Shown piece by piece: positions 8,284 through 18,080 of a stretch of 62,607 nucleotides of DNA. The notes beneath the pieces are model-generated. The model made no database searches. It saw nothing but the letters and a program-made list of their open reading frames with translations, and was not told where the DNA came from. The first letter of the stretch is position 1. The number at the start of each line of letters is the position of its first letter. This DNA is from Cyanobacteria bacterium REEB67 (lineage in GTDB: Bacteria; Cyanobacteriota; Vampirovibrionia; Obscuribacterales; Obscuribacteraceae). The DNA is taken from contig JAGXAB010000030.1 of assembly GCA_018971775.1 (NCBI GenBank), forward strand, positions 1-62,607, written 5' to 3'. The position numbers and the translations under genes were made by a program.

Positions 8284-10455
8284 TTAATCACGGGAAAAGG
8301 AATCCCGGGACTTTTCGGCATCGGCGCGCTTGGCCACCAGCGGCACCCGGACAAAGAAAGACGTGCCGCGGTCTGGGCCCGGGGTAGTCTGCGATGTCAA
8401 CCAGATCTGCCCGCCGTGCCGCTCGATGATCGAATGGCAAATAGACAAGCCCAGTCCCGTCCCCTGGCCGACCGGCTTGGTGGTGAAGAACGGATCAAAG
8501 ATTTTACTCTGAATCTCGGTATTTATACCAGCACCGCAATCGCGGATTTGGACCAGGACGGCATCAGCCTCGAGCGTTCCGATCACATCCAGGTGAGGAG
8601 CGGACACATCGCTCATGGCCTGAGCGGCATTTGAAAGCAGATTCATCCAGACCTGATTGAGTTGGCCCGGGTAGCAGAGCACCTGCGGCAAATTGAGCTC
8701 GGCCAGATTGGAATTGACCGGGATTTTGTCCCGGCCGTAATACTGCGAAAGTATCTTCAAGGTGGAATCGATGCCCTCGGTCACCGAAGCTTCCTTGAGT
8801 TCGGCTTCATCAAGGCGGCTGAAGCTCTTCAGATTTTTGATGATATGGCGGATACGCTCGGAACCTTCATTGAGGTCGGCGATGATATTGTCCAGATCGG
8901 TGACGAGAAAATCGTATTTCAATTTATTCTTCAATTCATCGACCGGCCGCCTGTCCTCTTCCGGTAGCTTGTCGATTTCGGCGACAACACCTTTGAGCTC
9001 GTCCACATACTGCTTGAGATAGGGCAGATTACCGTGGACGAAGTTGATCGGATTGTTCAACTCATGTGCAATACCGGCAACAAGGCGACCAAGCGAAGCC
9101 ATCTTCTCCTGGTGAATAAGCTGCGACTGAATCGTTTTCAATTCACTATTTTTACTGTCCAGATTGAGATTTTTTTCAAGCAAAACTTCGTTTTTCTGGG
9201 AAAGTTCGCGCACCAGACTGGCATGCTCGATTGCCACAGCGACCTGGCCAGCGACCACTTTGATCAAAACTATCTCGCTTTGATCAAACTTGCGGTCGGC
9301 GGATGTGTCGGCGAGCAGTACCACCCCTTTGGAGAAATCGCCGTACATCATTGGTTGAATCATCAAAGTCTTATATCCGCTCTCGACGAGCTGACTAGAG
9401 ATTGGCGCAAATAGCGGATCTTTTAGAACATCGATGAAGACGAAGGTCTTGGTTTTGGTGCCCGTTTTTTCATCGCGCTCGTAGGCACCTTTGTGCTCGA
9501 GAATGAAGCGACAGATTTCAGCATCAATATTTTTCAGAGATGATGGCTTGCCCTGCGCCTTTTCCTCTTCGGTCACATGAAGACGTTGCACCACCGTCGG
9601 CAGTGCCGAATCCTGCGAATCTTGATAGATGATCGCCACCAGATCGCTTCGCACAGCGGTGGAGAGCTGCATGACAGCAGCTTTGAAGACTTTGTCCAGC
9701 TCGAGGGTACTGCGCACAGCCTTGTTGATGAAGTTGATCAAGCGCTCGCGTTTAGCCCTCTCATCGGTTTCGTGGACGAGTTTTTCATTGGCATCGAGTT
9801 GTTCATAAAGACGCTCGGCGCCCTGCCTGGCGACACGACTCATATAGTCGCAAAAGCCGGCCCAGAGCATCGCCACCGAGCTGAAGAAAAAGGCACGTCC
9901 GAGAATGCGCAGCCAGAGGCGACCGGTATAAGCGGCCGCCAGACCGGTGCTCGAGTGCTTGGAAAAAATATAGGGCAAGAGTTCGGCATTTTCGGAAGTG
10001 AGAAGACCGATATAAGAAACCGTGACGAACATCGCCGAAAGATAGATGCCGCGGCGGCCGAAGGTATAGCTGGAGAGAAGTACCGGCAGAAGATAAAGCA
10101 CATAGAGATCCGATTCGAGACCGCGCGTGTAATGAACAAGACCGGTCAGGGCAAGGACGTCGAGGGTGATCAATACGGCGTTAAAAAACTTGAGACGGCT
10201 GGGTGAATGGCGCAATTTTCCAAGCGCCAGCAGGGCGACAAAGGAATAAAAGCTGACGCCTCCTACGATATAAGCAGTAGAAAAAAATTCGAATTCTTCG
10301 CCGGCAAAGGTGCTGATGCAAACAGAGAGAACAAGCCCGATCAGGGCGAAGGCGATGCGGAAGCGCAGCAGCTGTTCGCTCTTCAGATAAAGCTCGGCGG
10401 CCGATTCGCGGATGCGCGCCTTGCCTTCTCTAATCCTCGTGATGCTGGCAGTCAT
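8284..10455 (-). CDS. Membrane sensor histidine kinase with GAF domain
   Basis: About 723 residues. A basic N-terminus precedes roughly six membrane helices (about 32-215), a coiled-coil linker, a GAF-type domain (about 240-400), a second coiled coil, and the kinase core. The phospho-acceptor box is EKMASLGRLVAGIAHELNNP; then come N-box MNLLSNAAQAM, G1 RDCGAGI, F-box FDPFFTTKPVG and G2 GTGLGLSI. No receiver is attached, so the HD-GYP regulator downstream is the likely target. The ATG at 10455 is 6 nt after the TGA of the upstream TPR gene (a GTG at 10461 abuts that stop), pointing to translational coupling. Confidence 0.94.
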   Translation of the reverse strand: MTASITRIREGKARIRESAAELYLKSEQLLRFRIAFALIGLVLSVCISTFAGEEFEFFSTAYIVGGVSFYSFVALLALGKLRHSPSRLKFFNAVLITLDVLALTGLVHYTRGLESDLYVLYLLPVLLSSYTFGRRGIYLSAMFVTVSYIGLLTSENAELLPYIFSKHSSTGLAAAYTGRLWLRILGRAFFFSSVAMLWAGFCDYMSRVARQGAERLYEQLDANEKLVHETDERAKRERLINFINKAVRSTLELDKVFKAAVMQLSTAVRSDLVAIIYQDSQDSALPTVVQRLHVTEEEKAQGKPSSLKNIDAEICRFILEHKGAYERDEKTGTKTKTFVFIDVLKDPLFAPISSQLVESGYKTLMIQPMMYGDFSKGVVLLADTSADRKFDQSEIVLIKVVAGQVAVAIEHASLVRELSQKNEVLLEKNLNLDSKNSELKTIQSQLIHQEKMASLGRLVAGIAHELNNPINFVHGNLPYLKQYVDELKGVVAEIDKLPEEDRRPVDELKNKLKYDFLVTDLDNIIADLNEGSERIRHIIKNLKSFSRLDEAELKEASVTEGIDSTLKILSQYYGRDKIPVNSNLAELNLPQVLCYPGQLNQVWMNLLSNAAQAMSDVSAPHLDVIGTLEADAVLVQIRDCGAGINTEIQSKIFDPFFTTKPVGQGTGLGLSICHSIIERHGGQIWLTSQTTPGPDRGTSFFVRVPLVAKRADAEKSRDSFSRD

Positions 10456-10461
10456 GCGCAC

Positions 10462-12315
10462 TCAAACATATTCGGCGGCGCGACGATAGACATCGGCCGC
10501 TTCGGCAAAACGTCCGAGAGACTTGAGCGCTGCTCCCCAGGCATCATAGATGTCGCCGTCGTAGGGATCAATCTCGGAGGCCTTCTCGTATTTTTCCAGG
10601 GCCAGCTCTTGCAGACCAAGGAGCGAGAGGGTCTTGCCCCAGTAAAAGAATAGTTGCGACTCAGAAGACTCGACCTCAGCCGCCTCGCGAAACATCTCAT
10701 CGGCCTCGACAAAGCGACCCATTGCCATATAAATCTGACCAGCGACGACCCTGGCCGAAGCATGGGTCGGATCTTCGCCAATGACGGCGAGGACGACTTC
10801 GAGCGCTTCTTCATGACGTTGCTGCTCTTTGAAAGAGCGGGCCAGAGCCACTTTCAAATCACTATCGCGCGGACTGACGGCAAGCAGTTTTATCGTCTGC
10901 GACTCGACCAACTCATAACGAGCCGCTCGCAATAATTTGTCGAGCGCCTCTTTTTGCGGATTGAGACATTCGGGATCATGCATCACCGCTTGCTCTAGAT
11001 GATAATGCGCTTGATCCGGCTGGCCGAGATGATCATAAGCCTTGGACATATGCAGATGAGCCAGAGCATAATCCGAGCGGATCACCAGGGCCGAGGAGAA
11101 CTTATCGAGAGCGGCCTGGTAATTGCCGGAGAGCATCAGAGCACAGCCCAGGCCATCGAGAGCTTGATAGTTGTTCGGACTTTCGCTCAGGACCTGGGAG
11201 AAAAACTTGGCCGCCCGCTGCAGATCGCCTACGCCCAGAAAAGCATGACCCAACCAGAAATCGAAAAGTCCGTCGACGCGGCGAGCATCGAGGGTAACCA
11301 GTGCTTCACGACAGCGGTTCATGAGGATGTAGGTGACAGCGAGATAAACGCGCAGGTCATTGTTGTCCGGTTCAATCGCCAGCGCCTTTTCGAAAGACTC
11401 GGCGGCGCGGTCGAATTCACGCAAATAGACGCAGCACAGACCGAGATTCATCACCGGTTCCATCGAGGCCGGGTCCATGTCGGCCGCTTCGAGGAGCTTA
11501 TTGGAAGCCTCTTCCGGCATGCCGTTGCGGAAAAGGGCGGCCCCCCAGTCATTGTGGATGAGCGCCCTTTCCCTGGCTGTGAGCGCTCTCTGGCTCGCCG
11601 TTGCCCCTTCCTGAAAAAGACGCACCGCCTCGTCAAGACGACCGGAACCAGCCAGGGCCGCAGCGGCAAAACGCATGATTGTCACGTCTTTATTGTCGAG
11701 CTCGAAGGCACGGATGAAACATTTGGCGGCGTCTTCTTCATTGCCCATGGCGGCCAGAGCCACACCAAGCGAAACAAGAGCCTCGGTCAGCTCGGGATCG
11801 ATATTAACCGCCGCTTGGAAATACTGCGCCGCTTCCATGTATTGCCCCAGCTTGAAGCTGGCCAGGCCACCCTGGATATAACCGGCGGTCATATTGGGAG
11901 CGATCTTGACGGCCTGGTTGAATTGGCCGATTGCACCGCGCACCGAGCCCATTTCCATCAGGGACATCCCCCAGTGCAGATGGCCGACGGCAAAATTTTC
12001 GCGGCGTTCGCAGGCTTCGCGGAAGCAAGGCATTGCTTCGGCAGGCTGACCGTCCTTGAGGAGGATCAAGCCGAGCTGATAATGAGCGGTCGGATTATCG
12101 GCGGCAATAGAAAGCGAAGTCTTCAGATGACGCTCGGCCTCAGCGATTTTACCGTTGTTGAAAGCAAGCACACCGAGCTGGTATTGCACCCCGGGGTCGT
12201 TCATAAACTGACCGGGATTCTGCTGGGCAAATTGATAGAGCGAGGCATAGGCCTCATCCCATCTTCCCTGGGAGGCGAGGTCGGAGACTACTTGTGAGAT
12301 GGGAGCCGAGGTCAC
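10462..12315 (-). CDS. Large tetratricopeptide repeat protein
   Basis: 617 residues made almost entirely of 34-residue TPR units, with the usual W/L-G-A-P spacing, for example AHYQLGLILLKDGQPAEAM and AYDHLGQPDQAHYHLEQAV. About 15-17 repeats form a scaffold for protein contacts. There is no signal peptide or membrane helix. Starts at GTG 12315. It is coupled directly to the histidine kinase and separated from mraY by 110 bp, so it may be an adaptor for the kinase/HD-GYP pathway; that role is inferred from position. Confidence 0.9.
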   Translation of the reverse strand: MTSAPISQVVSDLASQGRWDEAYASLYQFAQQNPGQFMNDPGVQYQLGVLAFNNGKIAEAERHLKTSLSIAADNPTAHYQLGLILLKDGQPAEAMPCFREACERRENFAVGHLHWGMSLMEMGSVRGAIGQFNQAVKIAPNMTAGYIQGGLASFKLGQYMEAAQYFQAAVNIDPELTEALVSLGVALAAMGNEEDAAKCFIRAFELDNKDVTIMRFAAAALAGSGRLDEAVRLFQEGATASQRALTARERALIHNDWGAALFRNGMPEEASNKLLEAADMDPASMEPVMNLGLCCVYLREFDRAAESFEKALAIEPDNNDLRVYLAVTYILMNRCREALVTLDARRVDGLFDFWLGHAFLGVGDLQRAAKFFSQVLSESPNNYQALDGLGCALMLSGNYQAALDKFSSALVIRSDYALAHLHMSKAYDHLGQPDQAHYHLEQAVMHDPECLNPQKEALDKLLRAARYELVESQTIKLLAVSPRDSDLKVALARSFKEQQRHEEALEVVLAVIGEDPTHASARVVAGQIYMAMGRFVEADEMFREAAEVESSESQLFFYWGKTLSLLGLQELALEKYEKASEIDPYDGDIYDAWGAALKSLGRFAEAADVYRRAAEYV

Positions 12316-12425
12316 GCCTGATCCTAAAGAATTGCACGCCAGAAACTGACTAATTAAGCTCTGAGTATAACTCCAAAGCAGGGCGAAAAGCTAAGCAAGA
12401 GGGTCGCAACGAGGACCTGCCCCGT

Positions 12426-13631
12426 TTATTTAAGCACTTCGAACCAGAAAAGCGTCACCAGGCAAAGCAGCGCCTGCACAGCCCAGAAAGCGGCGACAAC
12501 CTGCCATTCGGCCCAGCCTCGCGGCGTCAGCACGGCCTCGAAATGATGATGCAGAGGAGCCATACGGAAAAGCCGTTTGCCCTCGCCAGGCAGTCGTCTG
12601 GTCAATTTATAGAAGGCCAGGGCCGGTGCGGACATCGGCTTTTCTGGCTTAAAAGGTTTAGTCAGCTTGAAATACGTCACCTGAGCCATAACCGAAAGAG
12701 CTTCGACAATGTAGATAAGCGACAGAGGGATGAAATAGAGGGTCAAGCCCCCGGCCAGAACCAGGCTGGCCATGAGACCGCCGATGAAGAGTGAGCCGGT
12801 GTCGCCCATGAATATCCTGGCCGGGTTTTTGTTGTAAATCAAAAAGCCGAGCAGGGCCATGGCGGCGGTGGCGGATATGGTGGCATAGCCAAACTCGCCG
12901 GCATCAAAAAGCATGACGGCAAGCGTGGCAAAAACTTGAGTGCCAGTGCCTGCGGCCAGACCGTCCATACCGTCATGAAGATTGACGGCATTGGTGGTGG
13001 CGGCAGTGAGAAAAGCACCGAGCAAAATAACAAGAAGAGCTGGTATAGCCAGATAAAAATGGGGATCGGCCTGGGCCAGGGTAACTATAGCTGAGGGCAG
13101 ATTGACGGCCGGCAGAGTCTGACCGAACACTGCCGCCAGAGAAGCTGGCAAGATCAAGGTAACCGGCTTGACCTGGACGAGCGCCACTGAAAGTGCGATG
13201 CCGAGCACGGTTTCAGTACCGAGCCGCAGTCTGGCAGAGATACCGCGATTGGCCTTCTGACGCACCTTGGCACCATCGTCGAGGAGGCCGACGACGCCGC
13301 AAAGGACGCCGATGACGATGACAAAAAGGGCACTGAGGCTTTCCGCCTTCGGCAGCGGATAAAATGCCAGGGCGGCACTGCAAACAGCGGTGGTGGCAAG
13401 GAAGCATAGGCCCCCCATCGTCGGCGTCTTGGCCTTGTGGGCGTGGGACTTAGGGCCTTCTTCCCGCAGTTGCTGGTCGATGTTTAAAGCCTTCAACCAT
13501 TTTATATAAGGCGGCATGAGCAGCGCTGTCAGTGACAATGCCACAATGCCGGGCCCGAGAAGTTCGAGCGCGGCAGTGAAGATCGGTGTCAGGTTCGCCT
13601 GAGAGTAGTGGTTTAGTTGTTCGGGAGACAA
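12426..13631 (-). CDS. mraY: Phospho-N-acetylmuramoyl-pentapeptide transferase
   Basis: MraY makes lipid I from UDP-MurNAc-pentapeptide and undecaprenyl phosphate in the inner membrane. The 401-residue product has about ten membrane helices and the diagnostic motifs KAKTPTMGG, NLHDGMDGLAAG, FMGDTGSLFIGG and APLHHHFE. It is somewhat longer than the usual 320-360 residues because of extended loops near residues 165-205 and near the C-terminus. TTG start at 13631 (LSPEQLNHY), 6 bp after the stop of the DprA-like gene. It is not in a classical mur/fts cluster. Confidence 0.94.
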   Translation of the reverse strand: MSPEQLNHYSQANLTPIFTAALELLGPGIVALSLTALLMPPYIKWLKALNIDQQLREEGPKSHAHKAKTPTMGGLCFLATTAVCSAALAFYPLPKAESLSALFVIVIGVLCGVVGLLDDGAKVRQKANRGISARLRLGTETVLGIALSVALVQVKPVTLILPASLAAVFGQTLPAVNLPSAIVTLAQADPHFYLAIPALLVILLGAFLTAATTNAVNLHDGMDGLAAGTGTQVFATLAVMLFDAGEFGYATISATAAMALLGFLIYNKNPARIFMGDTGSLFIGGLMASLVLAGGLTLYFIPLSLIYIVEALSVMAQVTYFKLTKPFKPEKPMSAPALAFYKLTRRLPGEGKRLFRMAPLHHHFEAVLTPRGWAEWQVVAAFWAVQALLCLVTLFWFEVLK

Positions 13632-13637
13632 ACTGCG

Positions 13638-14156
13638 TTAGTCGAGGTAGAAACTGGTAACAATCTTACGATGTTCCTTCGCATAGTTTACCGACTCAAG
13701 CAGCGTATGGCTCGTGTGATAGAGAAAACAAATTATTTGCTGGCATCTATCGATTATCTCATGGTTGCATATGCGACTGGCATCCGCCAGGGTCATCGTG
13801 CGTCTTTCGGGATACTCTACGATATTCTTTATACCTATCAACAGATCCTGCACTTCGCCGGGCTGTTGATTAATTGTTTGCGGCAGGATGATGCTGAGGC
13901 GATCCGGATTAGCCCTTTGGGCGCCGCGGATCACTGCCATATTTGTACCGTTAGCACCACCGCTGGTGACGACCTGGTTGCCGGAGAGGACGAGAGCGTA
14001 GGAGAGCATCTCAACCAATTGCTGATGCGTCAGGGGCAAATTGCGTGTGCCGATGATTGCCACTTTGCGCGGACCGGACTGCTGTATAAGCAGCAACTCT
14101 TGGGCCAGCTCATCGACAGTCGGTATCGTAGCCGCACCAGGATCTAGTGGAGACAT
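13638..14156 (-). CDS. DprA-like Rossmann-fold protein (short cyanobacterial-type family)
   Basis: A 172-residue protein with a DprA/LOG-type nucleotide-binding fold: KVAIIGTRNLP, then LVLSGNQVVTSGGANGTN and RLSIILPQ. It lacks the winged helix and N-terminal SAM-like domain of true DprA. The overall pattern, including the end CQQIICFLYHTSHTLLES and the terminal SFYLD, resembles a ~170-aa protein annotated in many cyanobacteria as DNA recombination-mediator protein A. Function is unproven. ATG at 14156. It heads a leftward series followed closely by mraY. Confidence 0.8.
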   Translation of the reverse strand: MSPLDPGAATIPTVDELAQELLLIQQSGPRKVAIIGTRNLPLTHQQLVEMLSYALVLSGNQVVTSGGANGTNMAVIRGAQRANPDRLSIILPQTINQQPGEVQDLLIGIKNIVEYPERRTMTLADASRICNHEIIDRCQQIICFLYHTSHTLLESVNYAKEHRKIVTSFYLD

Positions 14157-14463
14157 AAATTTAAGCTACCCCAATAAGTTTCATACATTGCCAGTGGCAC
14201 TTAGATTAACCGTCCCGAGGCAGCTTTTGCAAAAGCCTGGAGCCCGCTGTTTACAAGTTTTAATTAACAGCCGACCAACTTTGAATGGACAATAGTAATG
14301 CCCTCAAGCCCCTGTGCAGCTTTCGCAAACATACAACAGGGAGCAGGGCGCATAGCTACTAGATATCCGCCTACCCGGGCGGGCCTTTTCTTGACATCAA
14401 AAAGACAATGCCAAGATGTCTCAGGCAAAATTAGGCGACTTATATATACTGCGGAGTAAGAGA
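14157..14463. other. Divergent intergenic region before the helicase gene
   Basis: About 300 bp between the DprA-like gene and the preferred GTG start of the helicase. A TTGACA at 14391 could be a -35 box, but no good -10 box stands at the standard spacing; TATACT at 14445 is too close to the start to be convincing. Nothing else is recognised. Confidence 0.3.
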
Positions 14464-17331
14464 GTGCTTAGCCAAACCCCTACCCATGACGCAACCAGCG
14501 TCAACGAGTCATCAGTGAACGCCAACCAGCAAATTTTCGACCCGAGTATCAATCCCGAGGACGAACTGCTCCTCCGCCTGAACCCAGAACAACGCCACAC
14601 AGTTACCCAGCGCTGGGGTCCGTCGCTTGTCATCGCCGGAGCGGGCAGCGGCAAGACTACGGTTTTGATGCGTCGCATCGCCTGGCTGATCCAGCGCCTC
14701 AATCAAGAACCGGAATCGATCCTGGCCGTGACATTCACCAACAAAGCGGCCGGCGAAATGAGGCACCGTATACAAGGTATCGTCGGAGAAGCGACGGCTA
14801 AGCGCATCGCCATCGGCACCTTCCACAGCATCTGCGCCCGTATGTTGCGCATGGAAATAAGCAACTACAAAACCGCCGACGGTCTATCCTGGGATAATAA
14901 CTTTGTCATCTACGACGAGACGGACACGCAGTCCCTGGTCAAAGCACAAATTATCAAGCTCAACTTAGACGATAAAGTTTTCGTGCCCAAAGAAGTGCGG
15001 CACACGATTTCGGCTCTGAAAAACGACGGCTACACGCACCATTCTTATGCCACCGAAGCGAAGAATTATCGCGAGGGCAAAATGGCTGAGGTCTTCGTCG
15101 CCTACCAGCGCGAACTGGCTCGCAATAACGCTCTCGACTTCGACGATCTGATTTTGATTTTCACCGATTTGCTTCAGCAGAATCAAAATGTGCGCGAACG
15201 CATGCAGCGCCGATTTCGTCACGTCATGGTCGATGAATTTCAGGACACCAACAAATCGCAGTACGACTTGATTTCACTGATTACAAAAGTGGACAGCCCC
15301 GAGCATTATCTCGGCCGTGACGCCAGCGTACCGAATGAAACGCGCTGGAATGAGCGCAGTTTGATGGTTGTGGGCGACGTCGACCAATCGATCTATTCCT
15401 GGCGCAAAGCCGACTTCCGCATTATTCTCGGCTTTCAGAAAGACTACGCCGGTTGCGAAATGATCAAACTCGAAGAAAACTATCGTTCCACCGAAACGAT
15501 TCTCGCCGTCGCCAACAGCATCATTCAAAACAACACCGAACGTATCGACAAAGTCCTGCGCTGCAACCGCGGCAAAGGCGGCAAGGTCAACTGCTACGAA
15601 GCGACCGATGAAATCGACGAAGCATTTTACGTAGTGGAAGAACTAAAACGTCTGCGCGCCCGCGAAAAGAAACTGGCTGACTGCGTCATTCTTTATCGCA
15701 CCAATTCGCAAAGTAGAGCGATAGAAGAAGTCTTGGTCCGCTCGCACCTGCCTTACATAGTCGTAGGCGGCACGAGATTTTACGAGCGCCAGGAAATCAA
15801 AGATATGATTGCCTACCTTAAGCTCATTTTTAATCCACGCGACGGTCAGGCCTTCAATCGCGTTATCAATACACCTAAACGCGGCCTGGGCAAAACATCC
15901 ATGGATAGAGTCCTGGCCTATGCCGAGACTAAAGGGATAAGTTCGTTAGAAGCCTGCGCCGAAGCCGAACGCATTTCAGATCTCTCGCCCAAGGCTTACA
16001 CGACACTGAAAGACTTTGCCACCATGGCGGCACGCTGGACAGAAATGTCGAAAACAGTGGTGCCCTCGGTCATTCTCGAGCGCATGCTGCGCGACACCGG
16101 CTATATCACCAAGCTGGAAGAGGAAGCGGCAACGTCCAAAGACGAGACCGCTCTCGGTCGCATCGAAAACGTACAGGAACTGGTGGCGGTGGCTCAGGAA
16201 TTCGAGTCAACAGCAGATACTCCGGACCTCGAGACCTTCTTAACGCGTATCTCTCTGGTCTCCGATCTGGACGCCATAAAAGAAGGCGAAGACGCCGTCA
16301 AACTGATGACTATTCACGCTTCCAAGGGCTTGGAATTTCCAGTCGCTTTTATCATGGGCTGCGAAGACGGTCTCTTTCCTCACATCAGATCTCTCGATTC
16401 TCCGACCCAAATGGAAGAAGAACGTCGGCTGATGTACGTGGCCGTCACCCGCGCCGGCGATATCTTGCACATGACTCTGGCGCGCAAGCGCACGATGATT
16501 GGCAAGGCCTGGTCGCAGGGTGGATTCTCACAAACATACACTATTCCAAGCCGCTTCCTCAAAGAAATCACTCCCGGACTTGTATCTGGTTATTACCCCA
16601 GTGGTGAAGAAAGGCCGAGCGAAGGCGGCGGCGGTCGTCCCGGTGGCGGTGGCGGTTTTGGTGGCGGCAACTTTGGCGGAGGCAACTTCGGTGGTGGCGG
16701 CGGCGGTGGCAGTTCCAGCGGCCGTGGTTATGACGGCGGTGGCAGCAAATACGGCTCTGACAGCGGTTATAGCGGCGGCGGCTCCCGTGGAGGCTCGAGC
16801 AGCAGCTCGGGTGGCTACGGCGGCTCGAACAGCTATGGCGGCTCCGGCGGCTCGAACAGCTATGGCGGCTCCGGCGGCTCGAACAGCTATGGCGGCTCCG
16901 GCGGCGCGCGTAGCGGCGGTAGTAGTGGTGGAAGTGGTGGAAGTGGTAGCAGCGGCGGTGGCGGTGGCTCACGCGGCGGTTATGGCTCCAGCTCCGGTGG
17001 CGGTTACAGCGCTAAGCAGGGCTACGGCAATAACTTCAGCGGCAATAGCGCTCCGAAACCAAACCTCTCGCCAGCCCATTCCTCTAATCAAAAGCCGCGA
17101 GCCTATCGCGCCAACGAGCAAAAAGATTCGTTTATCTCCGGCAGCAAAAACGAGCCGATCTTGTTCGAGAGATTAACGGTCGGAAATAAAGTCCAGCATG
17201 TCAAGTTTGGCATCGGAGAAGTCAAGCAAATTATCGGTGAAGGCGAAAAAGAGCAGTACGTTGTCCTTTTCGAGACTGAGGGACGGAGAATTCTAGATCC
17301 CAGATTTGCAAAACTTATAAAGCTGTCCTGA
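14464..17331 (+). CDS. UvrD/PcrA-type DNA helicase with glycine-rich insert
   Basis: Superfamily 1A 3'-5' helicase for repair and replication-conflict resolution. Motifs in order are LNPEQRHTV (Q), [11 protein letters not shown] (I), [10 protein letters not shown] (Ia), VDEFQDTN (II), [15 protein letters not shown] (III), [12 protein letters not shown] (IV), [12 protein letters not shown] (V) and YVAVTRA (VI). Between the helicase core and a PcrA-type Tudor-like end ([18 protein letters not shown]) sits a Gly/Ser/Tyr-rich segment of about 145 residues. The GTG at 14464 has GGAG 7 nt upstream; an ATG at 14416 in the same frame adds 16 atypical residues. A terminator follows the stop. Confidence 0.92.
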   Translation: MLSQTPTHDATSVNESSVNANQQIFDPSINPEDELLLRLNPEQRHTVTQRWGPSLVIAGAGSGKTTVLMRRIAWLIQRLNQEPESILAVTFTNKAAGEMRHRIQGIVGEATAKRIAIGTFHSICARMLRMEISNYKTADGLSWDNNFVIYDETDTQSLVKAQIIKLNLDDKVFVPKEVRHTISALKNDGYTHHSYATEAKNYREGKMAEVFVAYQRELARNNALDFDDLILIFTDLLQQNQNVRERMQRRFRHVMVDEFQDTNKSQYDLISLITKVDSPEHYLGRDASVPNETRWNERSLMVVGDVDQSIYSWRKADFRIILGFQKDYAGCEMIKLEENYRSTETILAVANSIIQNNTERIDKVLRCNRGKGGKVNCYEATDEIDEAFYVVEELKRLRAREKKLADCVILYRTNSQSRAIEEVLVRSHLPYIVVGGTRFYERQEIKDMIAYLKLIFNPRDGQAFNRVINTPKRGLGKTSMDRVLAYAETKGISSLEACAEAERISDLSPKAYTTLKDFATMAARWTEMSKTVVPSVILERMLRDTGYITKLEEEAATSKDETALGRIENVQELVAVAQEFESTADTPDLETFLTRISLVSDLDAIKEGEDAVKLMTIHASKGLEFPVAFIMGCEDGLFPHIRSLDSPTQMEEERRLMYVAVTRAGDILHMTLARKRTMIGKAWSQGGFSQTYTIPSRFLKEITPGLVSGYYPSGEERPSEGGGGRPGGGGGFGGGNFGGGNFGGGGGGGSSSGRGYDGGGSKYGSDSGYSGGGSRGGSSSSSGGYGGSNSYGGSGGSNSYGGSGGSNSYGGSGGARSGGSSGGSGGSGSSGGGGGSRGGYGSSSGGGYSAKQGYGNNFSGNSAPKPNLSPAHSSNQKPRAYRANEQKDSFISGSKNEPILFERLTVGNKVQHVKFGIGEVKQIIGEGEKEQYVVLFETEGRRILDPRFAKLIKLS
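16609..17040 (+). repeat. Gly/Ser-rich low-complexity coding segment with 27-bp tandem repeat
   Basis: Within the helicase gene about 145 codons are nearly all Gly, Ser, Tyr, Asn and Arg ([16 protein letters not shown] runs). From 16821 to 16901 there are three perfect copies of a 27-bp unit encoding GSNSYGGSG. The segment separates the helicase core from the C-terminal Tudor-like domain. Confidence 0.85.
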
Positions 17332-17358
17332 TCACGCCTGCTTTGTTGGAAACTAAGA

Positions 17359-17388
17359 GCGACTCCGTTAACGTACGGGGTCGTTTTC
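17359..17388 (+). terminator. Rho-independent terminator after the helicase gene
   Basis: GCGACTCCGT (17359-17368) pairs with ACGGGGTCGT (17375-17384), 10 bp including two G-T pairs, with loop TAACGT and a following TTTC. It sits 28 bp after the helicase stop and before ndk. Confidence 0.7.
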
Positions 17389-17458
17389 TTTCCGGTAGAA
17401 GTCGGAAAGCACCTATTTTTTGGTATCAACTCAACTTGTAGAAATCTAGTGAGGGGCA

Positions 17459-17917
17459 ATGTCAGTCGAAAGAACCTTTGTGGCGGTAAAACCAGACGGC
17501 GTAGAGCGCGGTCTCGTTGGCGAAATCATCAGTCGTTTTGAAAAGCGTGGTCTAAAGCTGGTCGGCTTGAAACAGATGCAAGTCTCGAACGATCTGGCTG
17601 AGAAGCACTACGGCGAGCACAAGGGCAAACCGTTCTTTGACGGCCTGGTCAAATTCATTACCTCCGGCCCGATTGTAGCAATGTGCTGGGAAGGCAAAGG
17701 CGCAATCGCCACCTGCCGCAACGTCATCGGCGCCACAAGTCCGGCAGCGGCAGCGATGGGCACCATCCGTGGTGACCTCGCCATGGATATCAGTCGTAAC
17801 CTCGTTCACGGTTCTGATGGTCCTGAAAGCGCCGTTCGCGAAGTAAGCCTCTTTTTCGGCCCTGATGATCTCGTATCAAAATGGGATCGCACCATTGAAA
17901 AATGGATCTGCGAATAG
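17459..17917 (+). CDS. ndk: Nucleoside diphosphate kinase
   Basis: Transfers the gamma-phosphate of ATP to nucleoside diphosphates through a phospho-histidine, balancing NTP and dNTP pools. The 152-residue protein has [19 protein letters not shown] with Lys11, [17 protein letters not shown] and the active-site NLVHGSDG with His117. It is slightly longer than the common 140-150 residues. ATG at 17459 with GAGGGG a few bases upstream. It is flanked by terminators on both sides, so it is probably a single-gene unit. Confidence 0.97.
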   Translation: MSVERTFVAVKPDGVERGLVGEIISRFEKRGLKLVGLKQMQVSNDLAEKHYGEHKGKPFFDGLVKFITSGPIVAMCWEGKGAIATCRNVIGATSPAAAAMGTIRGDLAMDISRNLVHGSDGPESAVREVSLFFGPDDLVSKWDRTIEKWICE

Positions 17918-17985
17918 AAATCGCGGCCTGATTTAGATAACACAGGGACTTTGAACCGTCGAAAAAAATTGCGCTCAGATGATCG

Positions 17986-18024
17986 AGACCAGGTTTAAGG
18001 ACATTCCTTTTACCTGGTCTTTTT
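17986..18024 (+). terminator. Rho-independent terminator after ndk
   Basis: AGACCAGGT (17986-17994) pairs with ACCTGGTCT (18012-18020), with further pairing AAGG/CCTT inside, followed by five T residues. Confidence 0.85.
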
Positions 18025-18080
18025 CATGGTTTCATTGCAAGCTTTTTCCTGGTCTTTTCACGGCTTTTTCTCCGGTTTCC

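Noticed and set aside
10999..12297. Long plus-strand open frame (432 codons) opposite the TPR gene
   Set aside because: It mirrors the TPR gene; the codons give no domain and the minus-strand repeats are clear.
16499..17176. Ala/Val-rich 225-codon frame in the glycine-rich part of the helicase gene
   Set aside because: GC-rich repeats open all frames; the product is pure low complexity and lies inside a real gene.
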